A program made the translations under genes and the position numbers. DNA of 64,000 bases from Schistocerca nitens (lineage: Eukaryota; Arthropoda; Insecta; Orthoptera; Acrididae): the NCBI RefSeq assembly GCF_023898315.1, contig NC_064615.1, forward strand, positions 738,208,950 to 738,272,949, in the 5' to 3' direction. Shown here piece after piece: positions 1 to 11,371 of this stretch (position 1 is the first letter of the stretch; each line of letters opens with the position of its first letter). Below the pieces are notes generated by a model. That model was not told the origin of the DNA, did no database searches, and was given only the letters and a program-made list of their open reading frames with translations.

Positions 1-1
1 T

Positions 2-831
2 AAAAAAGAGAATGGCATTGTCAATGTCAAATGTTTGGGGCAAGAACTAGATATCTCCAATGCTTTCTTTGTCATTGCATCAAACATTACTCAGATTCTG
101 ACATGTGAAATGTATCCAAGAATTTCACTGTGTTTAATGTTACACAATATCTTTATTTAGACTCCTTGTTCCACTCTGAGAAGCTTTTCACTCTCTCATT
201 TAGAGTACTGATGTGAGAAGTGCATTGTTTCAAAACATAGATCCTTTGAGTACTTCTCTGCACACAAGAATGTAGTTTGCTGTAGGGCATTATTATATCA
301 AGTTACCTATCATGATTTTTTCACCTTTTTTGAGAAGAAACTTTATGAAGTGTCTCTGCATGTTAAAAATGAGAAATATAAAGATGTCATGAAATTTGCC
401 AAGAAGTATGTGCCGGTCTCAGACATGGAACTTTATAAATGGTTCAAATGGCTCTAAGTACTATGGGACTTAACATCTGAGGTCATCAGTCCCCTAGACT
501 TAGAACTACTTAAGCCTAAGTAACCTAAGGACATCACACACATCCATGCCCAAGGCAGGATTCGAACCTGCGACTGTATCAGGCACGCGGTTTCAGACTG
601 AAGTGCCTATAACCGTTTGGCTACAGCGGCTGGCTGAAACTCTATAATAAGGTGGTGTGTGACAGAGCTGTTCAGATGCTGCCTACATTTCTACACAAGG
701 AGAGGCACAGTGAACTTCTCATTAAGCTTCACAGCTGGTACTTTTATTACGGTGTCCATTTTGTTATTGTAATTCTCAGACTCTTTATCACATTCATTAA
801 CCTGCAGAGTCCTAATAACATATTCATGTGA
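2..831 (+). pseudogene. Unidentified broken coding remnant, split by a SINE
   Basis: One reading frame stays open from base 2 to about 436 apart from two stops (near 158-160 and 209-211). It resumes in a different register at about 640, after a SINE, and ends at a TGA at 829-831. The 212-436 part has ordinary protein composition (segments such as FFTFFEKKLYEVSLHV and KFAKKYVPVSDMELY) and the part after the SINE continues in the same style (KVVCDRAVQMLPTFLHKE). I do not recognise the family. The stretch near residues 40-50 (EMYPRISLCL) has a faint hAT-transposase look, too weak to assign. It could be a processed pseudogene, a decayed transposase, or an old exon. What is seen is a frame longer than expected in AT-rich DNA; function is unknown. 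Confidence 0.35.
439..635 (-). repeat. tRNA-derived SINE (family A)
   Basis: Read on the minus strand, the element starts with a tRNA-like head, including a B-box-like GGTTCGAATCC (reverse complement at about 557-567), and ends with a short 'gagccatttgaacc' tail. The flanks gaactttataa (428-438) and gaaactctataa (636-647) look like a diverged target-site duplication. It interrupts the coding remnant described at 2-831. Other copies of the family are at 45766-45948, 47203-47401 and 48415-48618. Confidence 0.85.
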
Positions 832-1094
832 ATCTAATGCACCATAGAATGTAATGTGCACTCCAATTTTAAAAATTATAATCATAAAAAAAGAGTTTGT
901 TGGCACATCAGTTGTAGGCTAAATTTATTTACACAACATTTGATGTATACATAAACTATCAAAACAACAGCATTTTTTAACCAACCCATTGTTAAGGGAA
1001 CACCCATTATCAAAAAAGTGCACCAAACTTGATTACCTACATGACAAGCAAACATACCGTAAATTACAGGTATTATCATCATTATTCACTAATG

Positions 1095-2050
1095 TCACCA
1101 TTACTTGTAACCTTGGAGGAGTCTACATCAGAAACAGATTCATTTCCTCCTTCCCCATCACCCCCATTGTCGTTCTAGAGCATGTCATCTTCACTGGCAT
1201 CAACAGTATTTGAAATACAGCATTTCTTGAATGATTTCATGACCATTGGTTTTTTTATGCTTTTCTAGGCGGTCAAAACCCTATGTGCAATAATGTGGAG
1301 TGCAGCCTTCTTAATTTTTCATATCAGTGTCAGTTCACAGTTTGGTTCACAAAACCATTTTTTGTACTGTTGCTGAACATAACCATTGAAAGATTCATTT
1401 ATACGAGTATACAAGGGTTGTAACACAGGAGTCATTCCTCAAGGAATAATTATAAGATCTCTAGCTAGGCTGTGGATCTTCTACTTTACATCATCTGTGA
1501 GATGACCTCAAAATGGTTTGAAAAGCCCACCAGAATGGAGTTACCATATGTTTCAGAGCCAGTCAACATTAATGTTTCAATCATCCATCACTTCTCTTGA
1601 TTTTGAACAATGACATCATCAGGGAACAGTTTTTCATTATTAGGGGTCTTGTGGCATGAAGATAAAGAAGGGTGAAGTTTGCACACATCTGCTGTGATTG
1701 CCAGCATTATAGTTACGCATTGTTTTCACACCATGATGTTTTGATGTTAACTTCTTTCTCCTCTTCTCATCAATCATGTAATTATATGGCATATCAAACC
1801 AAAGTGGCACCTCATTAGCCTTGCCTATTAGGCTCATCTAAAAATTATTCTCTTTCCGAAGTGTGATGCCGTACCACTGATTTTCTTGAAGCTTTTTCTC
1901 AAAATGCTGTGGATGCTTTTGGCATACTCTTGACAGTATCATAGAGATAAGCCCACCCATTACATGAAGTGTTCAACCCATCCACAGCTAGCCTTAAGGA
2001 TTTGCCTCAGTATTTTAAGAACTGCCGCCATCCCTTTTGCTATGTTTCTT
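1095..2050 (-). pseudogene. Pogo/Tigger-type transposase remnant
   Basis: Degenerate DDE transposase of the pogo/Tigger branch of Tc1/mariner, which cuts and pastes DNA at TA sites. Read on minus from about 1850 downward: NANEVPLWFDMPYNY-like segment (1790-1840), then a VIVQNQEK-WM-like segment (near 1600), a MTPVLQPL-like segment (near 1430), and a C-terminal SFKKCCISNTVDASEDD-like stretch (near 1200-1240). These four landmarks occur in the order known for Tigger transposases. The N-terminal DNA-binding half is largely unreadable above 1900. There are many frameshifts and stops, so it is inactive. The first catalytic Asp of the usual NMDETP-type motif is replaced (NEVP). Terminal inverted repeats were not located. 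Confidence 0.7.
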
Positions 2051-3278
2051 ACGGTGCCACTAGTAACAGGTTACCCATTCTTCCTCCTTTTATGGACTAA
2101 TTCCAAAACTTTTATTTCATCATCAGGATTTCTTCCTTTGTGGACGCCAGTGAATTTCTTTCTGGTAACAGTAGCTGCAAAAAATGCCAATTACTGTTTC
2201 TTCCATAAGTTAATGTTACTCTAAGCTCCACTGAACTCACATTATGCCCTTCTATTACCACATTGTTCAGCATAAAGAATTTATTTATGCTTGAAAATAG
2301 CATCATATAATGTTCTTCTGTGCTTGCTATCCTTTTTGTGACCACCTAATGCAAACACAGTATGCAGTAATTGGCTAACAATAATGTAACATAGTTGAGA
2401 ATTACAACAGTGCATTGTGACTTAAGGAAAAATACCTAATTTCAGTGATGCTGCCTGTGAATGATGGATTCAAATTTGTACTCAAACGTAATGTGCCATT
2501 AAATCTTATGCACACCAGAATATTGAATACTGCATATGGTAGAAACAAAGTCTGCATTAAATTCATGTACATATTGTAGTAGTTGTTTATTGTTTATTTT
2601 TTGACATCATGCTTGATAGCAAAGTTGTGTGGTGCAAAATCGAGACAAGTCCACTTTTTTTAAAATTAAATAAATATCATAATAAATTTTGGTTTGGTTA
2701 TGTAATAAGCAATTACATTGAACTGGCACACTAAATTAAGGTTGGAAAAAGAAAAGACTGATGAATATATTTTTCAGTATGTGGACAGCTGTAAGCAACC
2801 ATCATTCTTCCAGGCTGGACTACATTTACCAAACACTGTTGATAATAGGTGACTGGTAGGGTCATAGCCTTTTGAGATTTTGGACCTCCCTATCTGGGCA
2901 AAGCCTCCACAGGAAACCATGGAAAACTGGGAGTGAGTTTCTTTGTGTTTCCCACACGTTTTAAAAACTAAATTATCACCAGTACAAGAGCCACAAAGCG
3001 AAATGTTCCACTGATAACATGGCTCTCAAAGTACCAGATGTGGAATCTATGTTGGTCACCTTGTAAATAAGAGTGGTGATAAAAAATCAGAAATAATCCA
3101 TTAGATCTAACTAAGGTGGTTAGATTTTGGGGAACACTCATTAGTCCTTAGGACCCAGATAATTTGTGGCCACTGTGTTTTATGTGTTGACCTGTGGTTG
3201 TGATATGAGGATACTGGATTAATTCTCCAAAGAAAACTCAGAAATGTCCTGAGACACATGGAAATGTCCATATTATGC

Positions 3279-3281
<3 letters not shown>
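2051..3281. other. No recognised feature
   Basis: AT-rich, with only short spurious frames. No transposase, RT, tRNA-like head or clear exon could be seen. If the CUB exon at 3855 belongs to a long gene, this could be intron. Confidence 0.5.

Positions 3282-3371
<90 letters not shown>
3282..3371. repeat. (CA)n(GA)n compound microsatellite
   Basis: About 23 CA units run directly into about 21 GA units. Frames crossing it translate to alternating residue runs and are not genes. Confidence 0.97.
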
Positions 3372-3373
<2 letters not shown>

Positions 3374-3854
3374 ATTGAGGGCTTGTGCCACAAAGGTCAC
3401 TGAGATGCTGTAAAGACAGCCTCACTGAAATGTCAATTGTCTCGTCATATCAAAAACAAAGATGAGGCAGCAAAAACTTGTGCTAGAATGGAGTCCCAGA
3501 AATACATGAAGATCTAGGGCATGATCACAATTGAGACAATGATATCCAGAAAGCCATGGGAGTTATCTGGCAGAGATGAGCTTAGGTCACATTAGTCAGA
3601 GGACTTGACTAAAAACGTATCATCACTGTAAGAGTATAGTTTATGATGAAAATTGCTGATGGTGCCAGTGGAAATGCTGATATTGTTACCAATGATTATG
3701 ATAAATATAATGATGAGGAGGAGGAGAATGAGGAGGATGTATGTAGAGTGGTTTGTTATATGTGAATTGTACATGTTTGTATCTGTATCTGTCAATGTTG
3801 GTGCAACCTATTTATTTCAACCAACATTACAAAGGATTTGTCTTCTATTTACAG

Positions 3855-3958
3855 ATACATCCAATGGTCCATTTATAGTGGGTGTTCGCACAAACAATGA
3901 AGTTACTGGCCGTGGCTTCCATCTGATGTACCGACAAAATATCTGCGGAATGACTTGA
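3855..3958 (+). CDS. 3' terminal exon of a CUB-domain protein (partial)
   Basis: A pyrimidine-rich tract followed by ACAG (3851-3854) gives a good 3' splice site. The exon then reads (x)TSNGPFIVGVRTNNEVTG.. RGFHLMYRQNICGMT and stops at TGA 3956-3958. The order 'hydrophobic strand - TxxxxTGRGF - xxYRQ - C' is typical of the last beta strands of CUB domains, which are extracellular, disulphide-bonded binding modules of secreted or membrane proteins. The first codon is split across the intron (phase leaves AT in this exon). The reading frame remains open upstream to 3653 but that part is GAG/ATG-rich and looks intronic. Upstream exons were not found and may lie outside the window. This is the only host-gene piece I can support here. 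Short length limits certainty. Confidence 0.6.
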
Positions 3959-4290
3959 TATATTTATTGAAATGCAACTGTGAATTGCACTATCAGTTAC
4001 TGTAAACTTGATAATATTAACAAGTGCATTCAAAATGCATTCAAACATTCTCTTTGAGCTTTTGTTGACTCACCTACAATGATGAAATGAACTAAAATGT
4101 ATGGGTCCATACAGCTGTAAGAATTCAGAATACGATGCAGTTTCATGCATTTGATAAGGTACTGATGGATTAGTAGCAATTGTGTTTATGTACTCATTTA
4201 TTATTGTTTATTGTTAGTTCTTTTTGTATTAAATTATGATGCCACATCTGTATTATTAGGACTGAAATAAAGCCAAAGACTTCTGATATG
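3959..4290 (+). other. Probable 3' UTR of the CUB-like gene
   Basis: Follows the stop codon at 3958 with no recognisable repeat and ends shortly after a canonical AATAAA at 4266-4271. Inference from position only. Confidence 0.45.
4266..4271 (+). terminator. Poly(A) signal AATAAA
   Basis: Canonical hexamer about 310 bp after the stop of the CUB-like terminal exon. A cleavage site would be expected 15-30 bp further on. Confidence 0.45.
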
Positions 4291-4679
4291 TATATTAATA
4301 TGATCAAACATAGTTTTTTATGTAGTTCTATACAACTTTTTTAAATTTTGTTTTCATATTGTTTACTTTAAATACTATCAAATACATTACTTCCAAGATG
4401 GTATTTTGAATTTATCTGAAGAGTAATGTGATATTATTCTCCACTTGAATTGTTACAGTGCCATAGGTCAAAATAGTTGTTTGTGATGCCAATTTCACTC
4501 CTGGTCATTAAAAGTTGTGGAAAGATTGGCACAGGTAGAATGTTATGCAGAAACTTCTATCATTGGTAATAATGGATGCCATGTTACTATCCTTTCACTA
4601 CTATCTTCCTGTGAAGACTTTTATTGAAACATAGTTTTGACTAATGAAAAATCAGTAAGAAAAATGTAAAATAACATGT
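4291..4679. other. No recognised feature
   Basis: AT-rich flank between the putative 3' UTR and the LINE fragment. Nothing recognisable. Confidence 0.4.
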
Positions 4680-5575
4680 TATTGTTTTGGACTTTGGCCC
4701 AGAGACTGATTTGATGCAGCTCTCCATGCTACTCTATCCTGTGCAATCCTCTTCATCTCTGAATAACTACTTCAACATACTTCCTTCTAAATCTGCTTAC
4801 TGATTCGTCTCTTGGTCTCCCTCTACAATTTATAACCCCCGCTCCAAACACATTTTCTTCCAATACTAAACTGGTGATCCCTTGATGTCTCAGAATACGT
4901 CCTATCAACCAACCCCTGCTTTTAGTCAAGTCATGCCACAAATATCTAGTATCCCCAATTATATTCAGTACATCCTCATTAATAGCATTTTGCTCCCTGT
5001 ATTTTATGCCTCCTACCTTCACAATTTCAAAAAGAGTATTGAACTGAGCGTCATCAAAAGCTTTCTTTAAGTCTACAAAAGCTGTAAATGTAGGCTGGTG
5101 ATTCCTTAACCTATCTTCTAAGATAAATTGTAGGGTCAGTACTGGCTAACATATTCCTACATTTCCCTGAATTCCAAACTGATTTTCCCTGAGGTCAGCT
5201 TCTACCAGTTTTTCTGTTCTTCTGTAAAGAATTTGTGTTAGTATTTTGCTACAATGACCTATTAAACTGATAGTTTAGTGATATTCACACCCATCAGCAC
5301 TTGCTTTCTTTGGAATTGGAATTATTACATTTTTCTTGAAATCTGAGGATATTTCATCTGTCTCTTACATCTTGCACACCAGATGGAGGAGTTCTGTCAT
5401 GGCTGGCTCTCCCAAATGTTATCTGCACCAGGGGCCTTTTTTGACTTAGGTCTTTGAGTGCTCTGTCAAATTCTTCTCACAGTATCATATCTCCCATCTC
5501 ATCTTTATCTATGTCCTCTTTCATTTCTATAATATTGCCATCAAGTTCATCTCCCTTGTATAAAATTGAAAGAAA
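4680..5575 (-). pseudogene. RTE-like non-LTR retrotransposon fragment
   Basis: Minus-strand translation gives, in order, an acidic linker (LYKGDELDGNIIEMKED), EFDRALKDLS, then broken finger/palm segments of a reverse transcriptase and, at 4753-5022, a C-terminal region ending in RGRPRDESVSRF. It is the same family as the plus-strand copy at 42350-44230. The RT core is scattered over several frames with many stops and is much shorter than a full RT, so it is a dead, internally deleted copy. Confidence 0.65.
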
Positions 5576-6603
5576 ACAATTAATCAGATATTTATACCCA
5601 TTCTTGTAATATAATTGCAAAAAATAAATGTTTTTATTTAAAGTGCCACTTGATATGGTTAATGAAGAGCTTTTCAGAATTAGTGGAGCTGTGGTTACAG
5701 ACCAAGATGCAGTGTGAGTAGCAGTGACAGATATAAATTTCAGAAGGACATTAAGTGTTGGCTATGTTCAAACCGGAGTCACAAATACATAATTTAAATA
5801 AAGAATACCAGAAAAAGTGAATGCCTGAATTCAGAATCAGCATTGACTGTGCCAGTGCCAAATGGTAGTAAACTCTTATGTAAATATATTTAGAGATGTG
5901 ATGAATCAAATTATAGTATGTTCCAGGCATGTTGATGAACGAAATATTTCAACATTGCACCTGACCACGATATTGTCAGAACTTGTATTGACTGTGTGAG
6001 TGAAAGTCTTGCAGAATCTGAGATAGGCATGAAATCTTACATGAGAGAGTCACTGCCTTACTACAGGGGCTATGTATGTAACATACTCAGAATTAAGGTT
6101 ACATTGCCTGTCACGTGAAAACTGCAATTACTATAGTCAGCTTTGGTGATAAGGATGTTTAAATGACAGAAGCTGTTGGTATATCTCTGCAATTAGAACA
6201 GTGTGCAGACAGAGTATAATGAAGCCAATTCTGTCACCAATTCAGTGATAGAAACAACAAAATGTCAGTGGCATAGTATCCATTACGGTCCTTGTTATAA
6301 TGTAGAGATGTCCCTTCCCCAACAGGAGTCCTTATGATAGTTATATTGTCATATGTATACCACAATCAAGTCCAAAATCAAAGCCAAGGTCATGAATGAA
6401 GTTCAATATTTAGTGCTGAAGGCATGTTTATTACTGATAGCAACATACAGCCAGAACAGAACTAACTTTGTGGACAGAAAGTGCAGTCATTTATACAAAC
6501 ATTAAATATTTCACAATTATATGATTTATACAAGCACAGAATATTCCATAATATATAAGCACTACAGATGTAAGATATTTCAAGAACCTTCCAGAAATGA
6601 GAA
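5576..6603. other. No recognised feature
   Basis: AT-rich, no frame of interest, no tRNA-like head until 6604. It could include the LTR or 3' flank of the Ty3/gypsy element that begins near 7560, but I found no repeat pair to support that. Confidence 0.4.
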
Positions 6604-7335
6604 AGCTAGAAGTTGAAGAAATTAATTAAAATTTGTGCCATGATTGGGACTTGAACCCAATTCGCCTGCTTAGTATGCAGATGTGTTAAACATTACACCA
6701 ATGTAGCAGTATAGTCCACTGCCCTCCCTAACACAAGCTTGGATTCACTTCTTCAGCCTATTTTCCCCTTCTTAAATCATCAGTATTGCCAAGGCTTTTC
6801 AGTATTGGAACAGCACCCTAGCTTTGTATGTTATGGGTAAATGTACCTCAGGCATGGGTGATCTATTGATCTGATGGAATTAAATTTTCCTTGAGACATA
6901 TGAATCTCAAGTTTATCTTCAATAATGATTGAAGCTGAAGAAATGAATTAAAATTTGGGCCACCATTGGAACTTGAACCTTGGTTTCCTGCTTACAAGGT
7001 AGATGCACTATCCATTACACCACAATGTACAAGCAGGATTTTCCACTTTCGTAAAAAGCTGGGATGCTATTCCAACACCAGAGACCCTTACCAATACTCA
7101 TAATTTAAGAAGGGGAAAATAGGCTCAAGATACGAGGGCATTGGACTAGGATAGTCCATGCAGCTGTGTTAGCTATACTACTATGGTGGTAAAGGCTAGC
7201 ACATCTGTCTACTAAGCAGGAGACCTGGGTTCAAGTTACAGCTGTGACTCAAATTTTAATTCATTTCTTCAGCTTTTTTCATTATCAAAGATAAAGTTGA
7301 GACTCACATGTCTGAAGGAAAATTTAACTGCATCA
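6604..7335. repeat. Inverted array of three tRNA-like repeat modules
   Basis: Three tRNA-like modules of about 65 bp lie at about 6645-6712 and 6958-7024 (reverse) and 7183-7250 (forward). Each joins a shared arm gctgaagaaatgaattaaaa or its complement. The segment 6886-6955 is the near-perfect reverse complement of 7255-7330, and cagcctattttccccttctt at 6755-6774 pairs with 7111-7130, so the whole is a large foldback around about 7030. A-box and B-box-like motifs (GGTTCAAG) are visible, but the modules carry no convincing cloverleaf. Best read as an inverted pair of tRNA-derived elements. Confidence 0.65.
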
Positions 7336-7559
7336 GTAATGATAAAGTCCAAATAATATATAATTGCTGGTGGCTCCACAGCTTGTTATATTGCCCCCAC
7401 TCATGTAGAAACAGCCTCATTCTTTCAGAAGTTCTCATTGGAGCTGACGATAACACCATGGATCTATATCTTGTCAGAGGTCCTTTGTATAGTGGCACTG
7501 GTGGGGCTCTCATTCTGGTTGTGTTGTTCCATCTTCTTCACCATGAGAGCATCAAAGGT

Positions 7560-9330
7560 AGCTCCTCCCATTAATGCTTCGCTATAGTTGAGTGTGGCTT
7601 TAGTTCCCCTGAACTACCTGTTGCCTATCTGCACCTCTGAATTGTGGCAGGGCTTCATAAAGAAGACATGGATGATGTCTCTGCACTTTTATCTTCTTGA
7701 TGAGTGGTCATAATCTCAGCTTCACATGTAAGGTCCAAAATCTACAAAAGATATGATACAGTACAAAACAGCTCTTTAGTAATTACTCTGATAGTCCCAC
7801 TTTGTGCACAGATGTAAATATCTGTAACAATGTCCTGGTCTGTATATCACCAGCCAGTGTTTGGCATTACAGCAGTCTCGAACTTTCTCCTGGGCGTCCC
7901 TGTATGCCAGCTGCCATGCTCCTTTGGTAGTGGTGAGGAGGATCATCCGTTGAAAATGGCACAGGATACCCATTGTTGTTTTGGCCTCACAACCGTGGAC
8001 CAGAAAGAACAGTGTGAAGTTGGTAGTGCCTTGCTTCACTGTGTTGAATGTGGATGTCACAATGGGCAATAGTGTATCCCAGTCTCCCTATTTGACATCA
8101 GCATATTCCAAGAGCCTATCCGCCAGTGTATTATTAAAGCATTCTGTGAGGCCAGTCGTCTGTGGATGGTAGGCAGTTATCATTCTGTGGCTGATATCAC
8201 ATCTTGAAATTATCTCTAACAGTAGTCTCAACTGGTAAATTTCTCCATGATCAGAGATCATCTCACGGGGTGTTCTGTGCTTTCAAATGATGTCTTCTTC
8301 CAGGAACATTGCATTTTCCGGAACTTAGATGATCAACATTGCTTTGGTGACAACACATTGTTGAGGTAGTCACTGCAGACTATTATCCATCAATTTCCAT
8401 TTGTCAACTCTGGTAACCTCACCAGTAGGTTCAGTTTGGTGGAATGACATTTCTGCAAGTGGGATTGGTTCCACATGCTGCAGAGGTAATGGTGGCACAT
8501 CCTTCCGTCATTGGCATTCTGTGTAGTGGCACACATTGTCTCTAACAGATTGGTAGAGAACGGGTTAGTTATACTTGTCTCTGATTCTGTCTAGAGTCTT
8601 TTTTAATACTAGGTGATCAGATGTTACAGCATCATGGAAATACTTCAGAATAGCTGGCCATAGATTAGCTGGGAATATGAGCAACCATTTCTCTCCCCTT
8701 GGATCATAGTTCATCTTACAAAATTCTCCATTTATTGATTGGGAGTCTCCTTTGGTCAGTTCCTCCCTCTTCAAGGCTTCCGTGGTTTCCAGCAGTGCTG
8801 GATCATCCCTCTGTTCAATGGCAATGTCATTTAATGCAGCAATGACTGAGATTTCATCAACACTGCTGTGTTCTGCCAAAGGAGGCAGTTGGTGGTCCTG
8901 TGTTTGTGTCCACTTTTGTGTATCACTGTAATGTACTCCTGAAGCCTTAAATTGCTCACTTGCCAATTGACCCAAAGGATTGTTCAGGCTAGTCAATCAG
9001 CAAAGAGAATGATAGTCAATCACAGTGGTGAATGGTTTGCCAAATAAATGTCATCAGAACTTGTTGATGACACAAACTACTGTAAGGCAATCTTTCTCAG
9101 TTGTAGAGTAGTTCACCTTGGACTTGGAGAATATTTTGGAAGCATAAACTATCACCTTTTCATCACCTTCCTGCATTTGCACTGTAACTGTCTCTATCCC
9201 ATACCAATAGTGCAAAGTTCTCTCTTGGCATTCTCGTCATGCAATGCTAGGAATGGAGAAGATCCTTAATGATAAAAAAAGATATTTTTTGTGGATCACT
9301 CCAGGAGAATTTGGCATCCCCCAGTAGTAG
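7560..9330 (-). pseudogene. Ty3/gypsy pol remnant: RNase H, zinc finger, integrase
   Basis: On minus, from high to low coordinates: RNase H motifs (9000-9290, including YASK-like and the VVTDHHSL-like region), then a clear open frame (8565-8996) covering the RNase H-integrase linker (PALLETTEAL, INGEFCKMNYDP, DAVTSDHLVLKKTLDRI, i.e. the H2C2 zinc-finger approach), then integrase core pieces (8150-8500) and an integrase C-terminal frame (7776-8069: STFNTVKQGTTNFTLFFLVHG). The order matches Ty3/gypsy pol, which copies LTR-retrotransposon RNA and integrates the cDNA. Stops and frameshifts throughout, and LTRs were not found. The element is interrupted at 9331 and resumes at about 11870. Confidence 0.85.
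8565..8996 (-). pseudogene. Open segment of Ty3/gypsy pol (RNase H end to integrase zinc finger)
   Basis: Longest surviving frame (143 aa) of the remnant. It begins in the RNase H C-terminal region (SLNNPLGQLASEQF) and ends RIRDKYN, just before the second half of the integrase zinc finger. The usual HHxxCC ligands are only partly present. It is a fragment, not an independent gene. Confidence 0.75.
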
Positions 9331-9587
9331 TACCAGCTGGTTGTAATTAAAATGCAGCCTCTCTTGGAGGTCCAGTGTAGACTTAATTATTGTATGGCAG
9401 GGAAACTTGGTAGATATGGTAATGCTGTAATACAAAACCGATTTACACTGGAAACAAATTGGTTGCAGTTTTGGCCACCAGGTATAAATCTGATATGGTA
9501 TGCCATTTGTATGATGGTATGGCATCCATGTTGAGATTTAAAAAGTGATAATGAAATTATGGCTATTGAGAAGGGGACAATGGACCG

Positions 9588-9848
9588 TTGGTGCAACTGT
9601 TTTATGGGAACGGCAGCAATTATAGTGCCGTATTCGGAGAGTATCTCCAGCTGAGAAGTCTGAGTAGAGGCACAATGTCATCAAATGCTTTAAAGAAGAT
9701 CATAGCGAAATTCGAAAAGACTGGTGAGCTTGGTGTGGCACCTGCAAGAGGAAGGCATCCTAACCCAGTGGAAATTACTGACAAGGTTATTGTTGCTGTA
9801 GCTGCAGCACATAACCCAGGTGGTGCTAATGCTCATGCAGTGTCATGA
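9588..9848 (+). pseudogene. N-terminal HTH part of the split mariner-like transposase
   Basis: An 86-residue open stretch with a helix-turn-helix type sequence (SNALKKIIAKFEKTGEL, followed by a GRGR-like GRHPNPV linker). It is cut short by a stop at 9846-9848 inside ...NAHAVS. The continuation SRELFIPWSTVQKFL is still readable just after. Transposase DNA-binding domain of the element above; no function is expected. Confidence 0.7.
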
Positions 9849-10128
9849 GAATTGTTCATCCCATGGTCAACAGTACAGAAGTTTTTGTGGTGCATATGAC
9901 AAGATCCAGATGGTGCAGCAACTGAAACCTCATGGTTCTAAGCTACACTCTGTATTCAGTCTTCAATTTCTGACACTGATGAGGTCACTGACATTTGGCT
10001 GGGCAATATTCTGTGGGTGAGGAGGCACATATTGTACTACAGGGTGCAGTGAATATGCAAAACAGCCAAATTTGGGGTATTGTTAAACGCGTGTTGTGCA
10101 CTAAAAGTTGTTGTGCTCACCATATGTA

Positions 10129-11371
10129 CACTATGTGATCAAAAGTATCCAGACATGCCTAAAAACAGATGTTTTTCATATTAGGTGCATTGTGCTGCCA
10201 CCTACTGCCAGGTACTCCATATCAGTGACCTCAGTAATCATTAGACATTGTGAGAGAGCAGAATGGGTGCCTTGCGAGACTCATGGACTTGGAAAGGGGA
10301 CAGGTGATTTGGTGTCACTTGTGTTATACATCTGTACGTGAGATTTCCACATTCCTAAACATCCCCTGGTGCTCTGTTTCTGATGTGATAGTGAAGTGGA
10401 AACATGAAGGGACATGTACAGCACAAAAATGTACAAGCCGTCATCGTCTGTTGACTGACAGAGACCACTGACAGTTGAAAAGAGCTGTAATGTGTAATAG
10501 GCAGACATCTATCCAGACCATCATGCAGGAATTCAAAACTGCATCAGGATCCACTGCAAGAACAATGACAGTTAGGCAGGAGGTGAGAAAACTTGGATTT
10601 CATGGTTGAGCAGGTGCTCATAAGTTACACATCACGCTGGTAAATGCCAAACAATGCCTCGCTTGGTGTAAGAAGCATAAACATTGGATTATTGAACAGT
10701 GGAAAGATGTGTGGAGTGACAAATCATGGTACACAATGTGGCGATCTGATGGCAGGGTGTGGGTATGGCGAATGCCTGGTGAACGTCATCTGCCAGTGTA
10801 TGTAGTGCCAACAGTAAAATTCAGAGGGGGTAGTGTTATGGTGTGGCCTTGTTTTTCATGGAGGAGGCTTGCACCCCTTGTTGTTTTGCATGGCACTATC
10901 ACAACACAGGCCTACATAGATGTTTGAAGCACTTTCTTGCTTCCCACGATTGAAGAGCAATTCGTGGATGAAAATTACATCTTTCAGCATGATCGCGCAC
11001 CTGTTCATAAAGCACAGCCTATGGTGAAGTGGTTACATGACAATAACATCCCTGTAATGGACAGCCTGCACAGAGTCCTGACCTGAATCCCATAGAACAT
11101 CTTTGGGATGTTTTGGAACGCCGACTTCATGCCAGGCCTCACTGACTGACATTGATACCTCTCCTCAGAGCAGCACTCTGTGAAGAATGGGCTGCCATTC
11201 CCCAAGAAACCTTCCAGCACCTGATTGAACATATGCCTGCCAGAGTGTAAGCTGTCATCAAGGCTAAGGGTGGGCCAACACCATATTGAATTCCAGTATT
11301 ACCGATGGAGGGCACCACGAACTTGTAAGTCATTTTCAGCCACTCGTCTGGACACTTTTGATCACATAGTG
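10129..11371 (+). mobile_element. Tc1-like transposon, full length, inactive
   Basis: The ends cactatgtgatcaaaag (10129) and cttttgatcacatagtg (ending 11371) are inverted repeats of about 25 bp, flanked by TA on both sides (10127-10128, 11372-11373). Total 1243 bp. It interrupts the mariner-like element at 9331-11870, so it is younger than that element. Confidence 0.93.
10250..11300 (+). pseudogene. Tc1-like transposase, frameshifted
   Basis: Readable in pieces: HTH region 10250-10471 (DLERGQVIW.., TDRDH), a bipartite linker (VNAKQCLAWCKKHKHW, 10620-10690), first catalytic Asp in VWSDKSWYT (about 10710), GRVWVWRMPGERHLPV, GGSVMVWPCFSW, second Asp in IFQHDRAPVHKA (near 10980), and a DLNP(I)EH-like third motif near 11090. 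In active relatives this DDE triad makes the cuts and strand transfers. Here stops (for example after TTQAYIDV at 10925) and frame changes abolish it, and the Glu next to the first Asp is Lys. Coding strand plus. Confidence 0.85.

Noticed and set aside
439..635. A true tRNA gene in the SINE heads
   Set aside because: The B box is present but the sequence continues into a family-specific body with tail and target duplication.
3107..3400. Minus frame with alternating Ser-Leu and Cys-Val runs
   Set aside because: It is the translation of the CA/GA microsatellite.
6645..7250. tRNA genes
   Set aside because: Modules have A- and B-box-like motifs but no convincing cloverleaf, and they are part of a mirror-image repeat.
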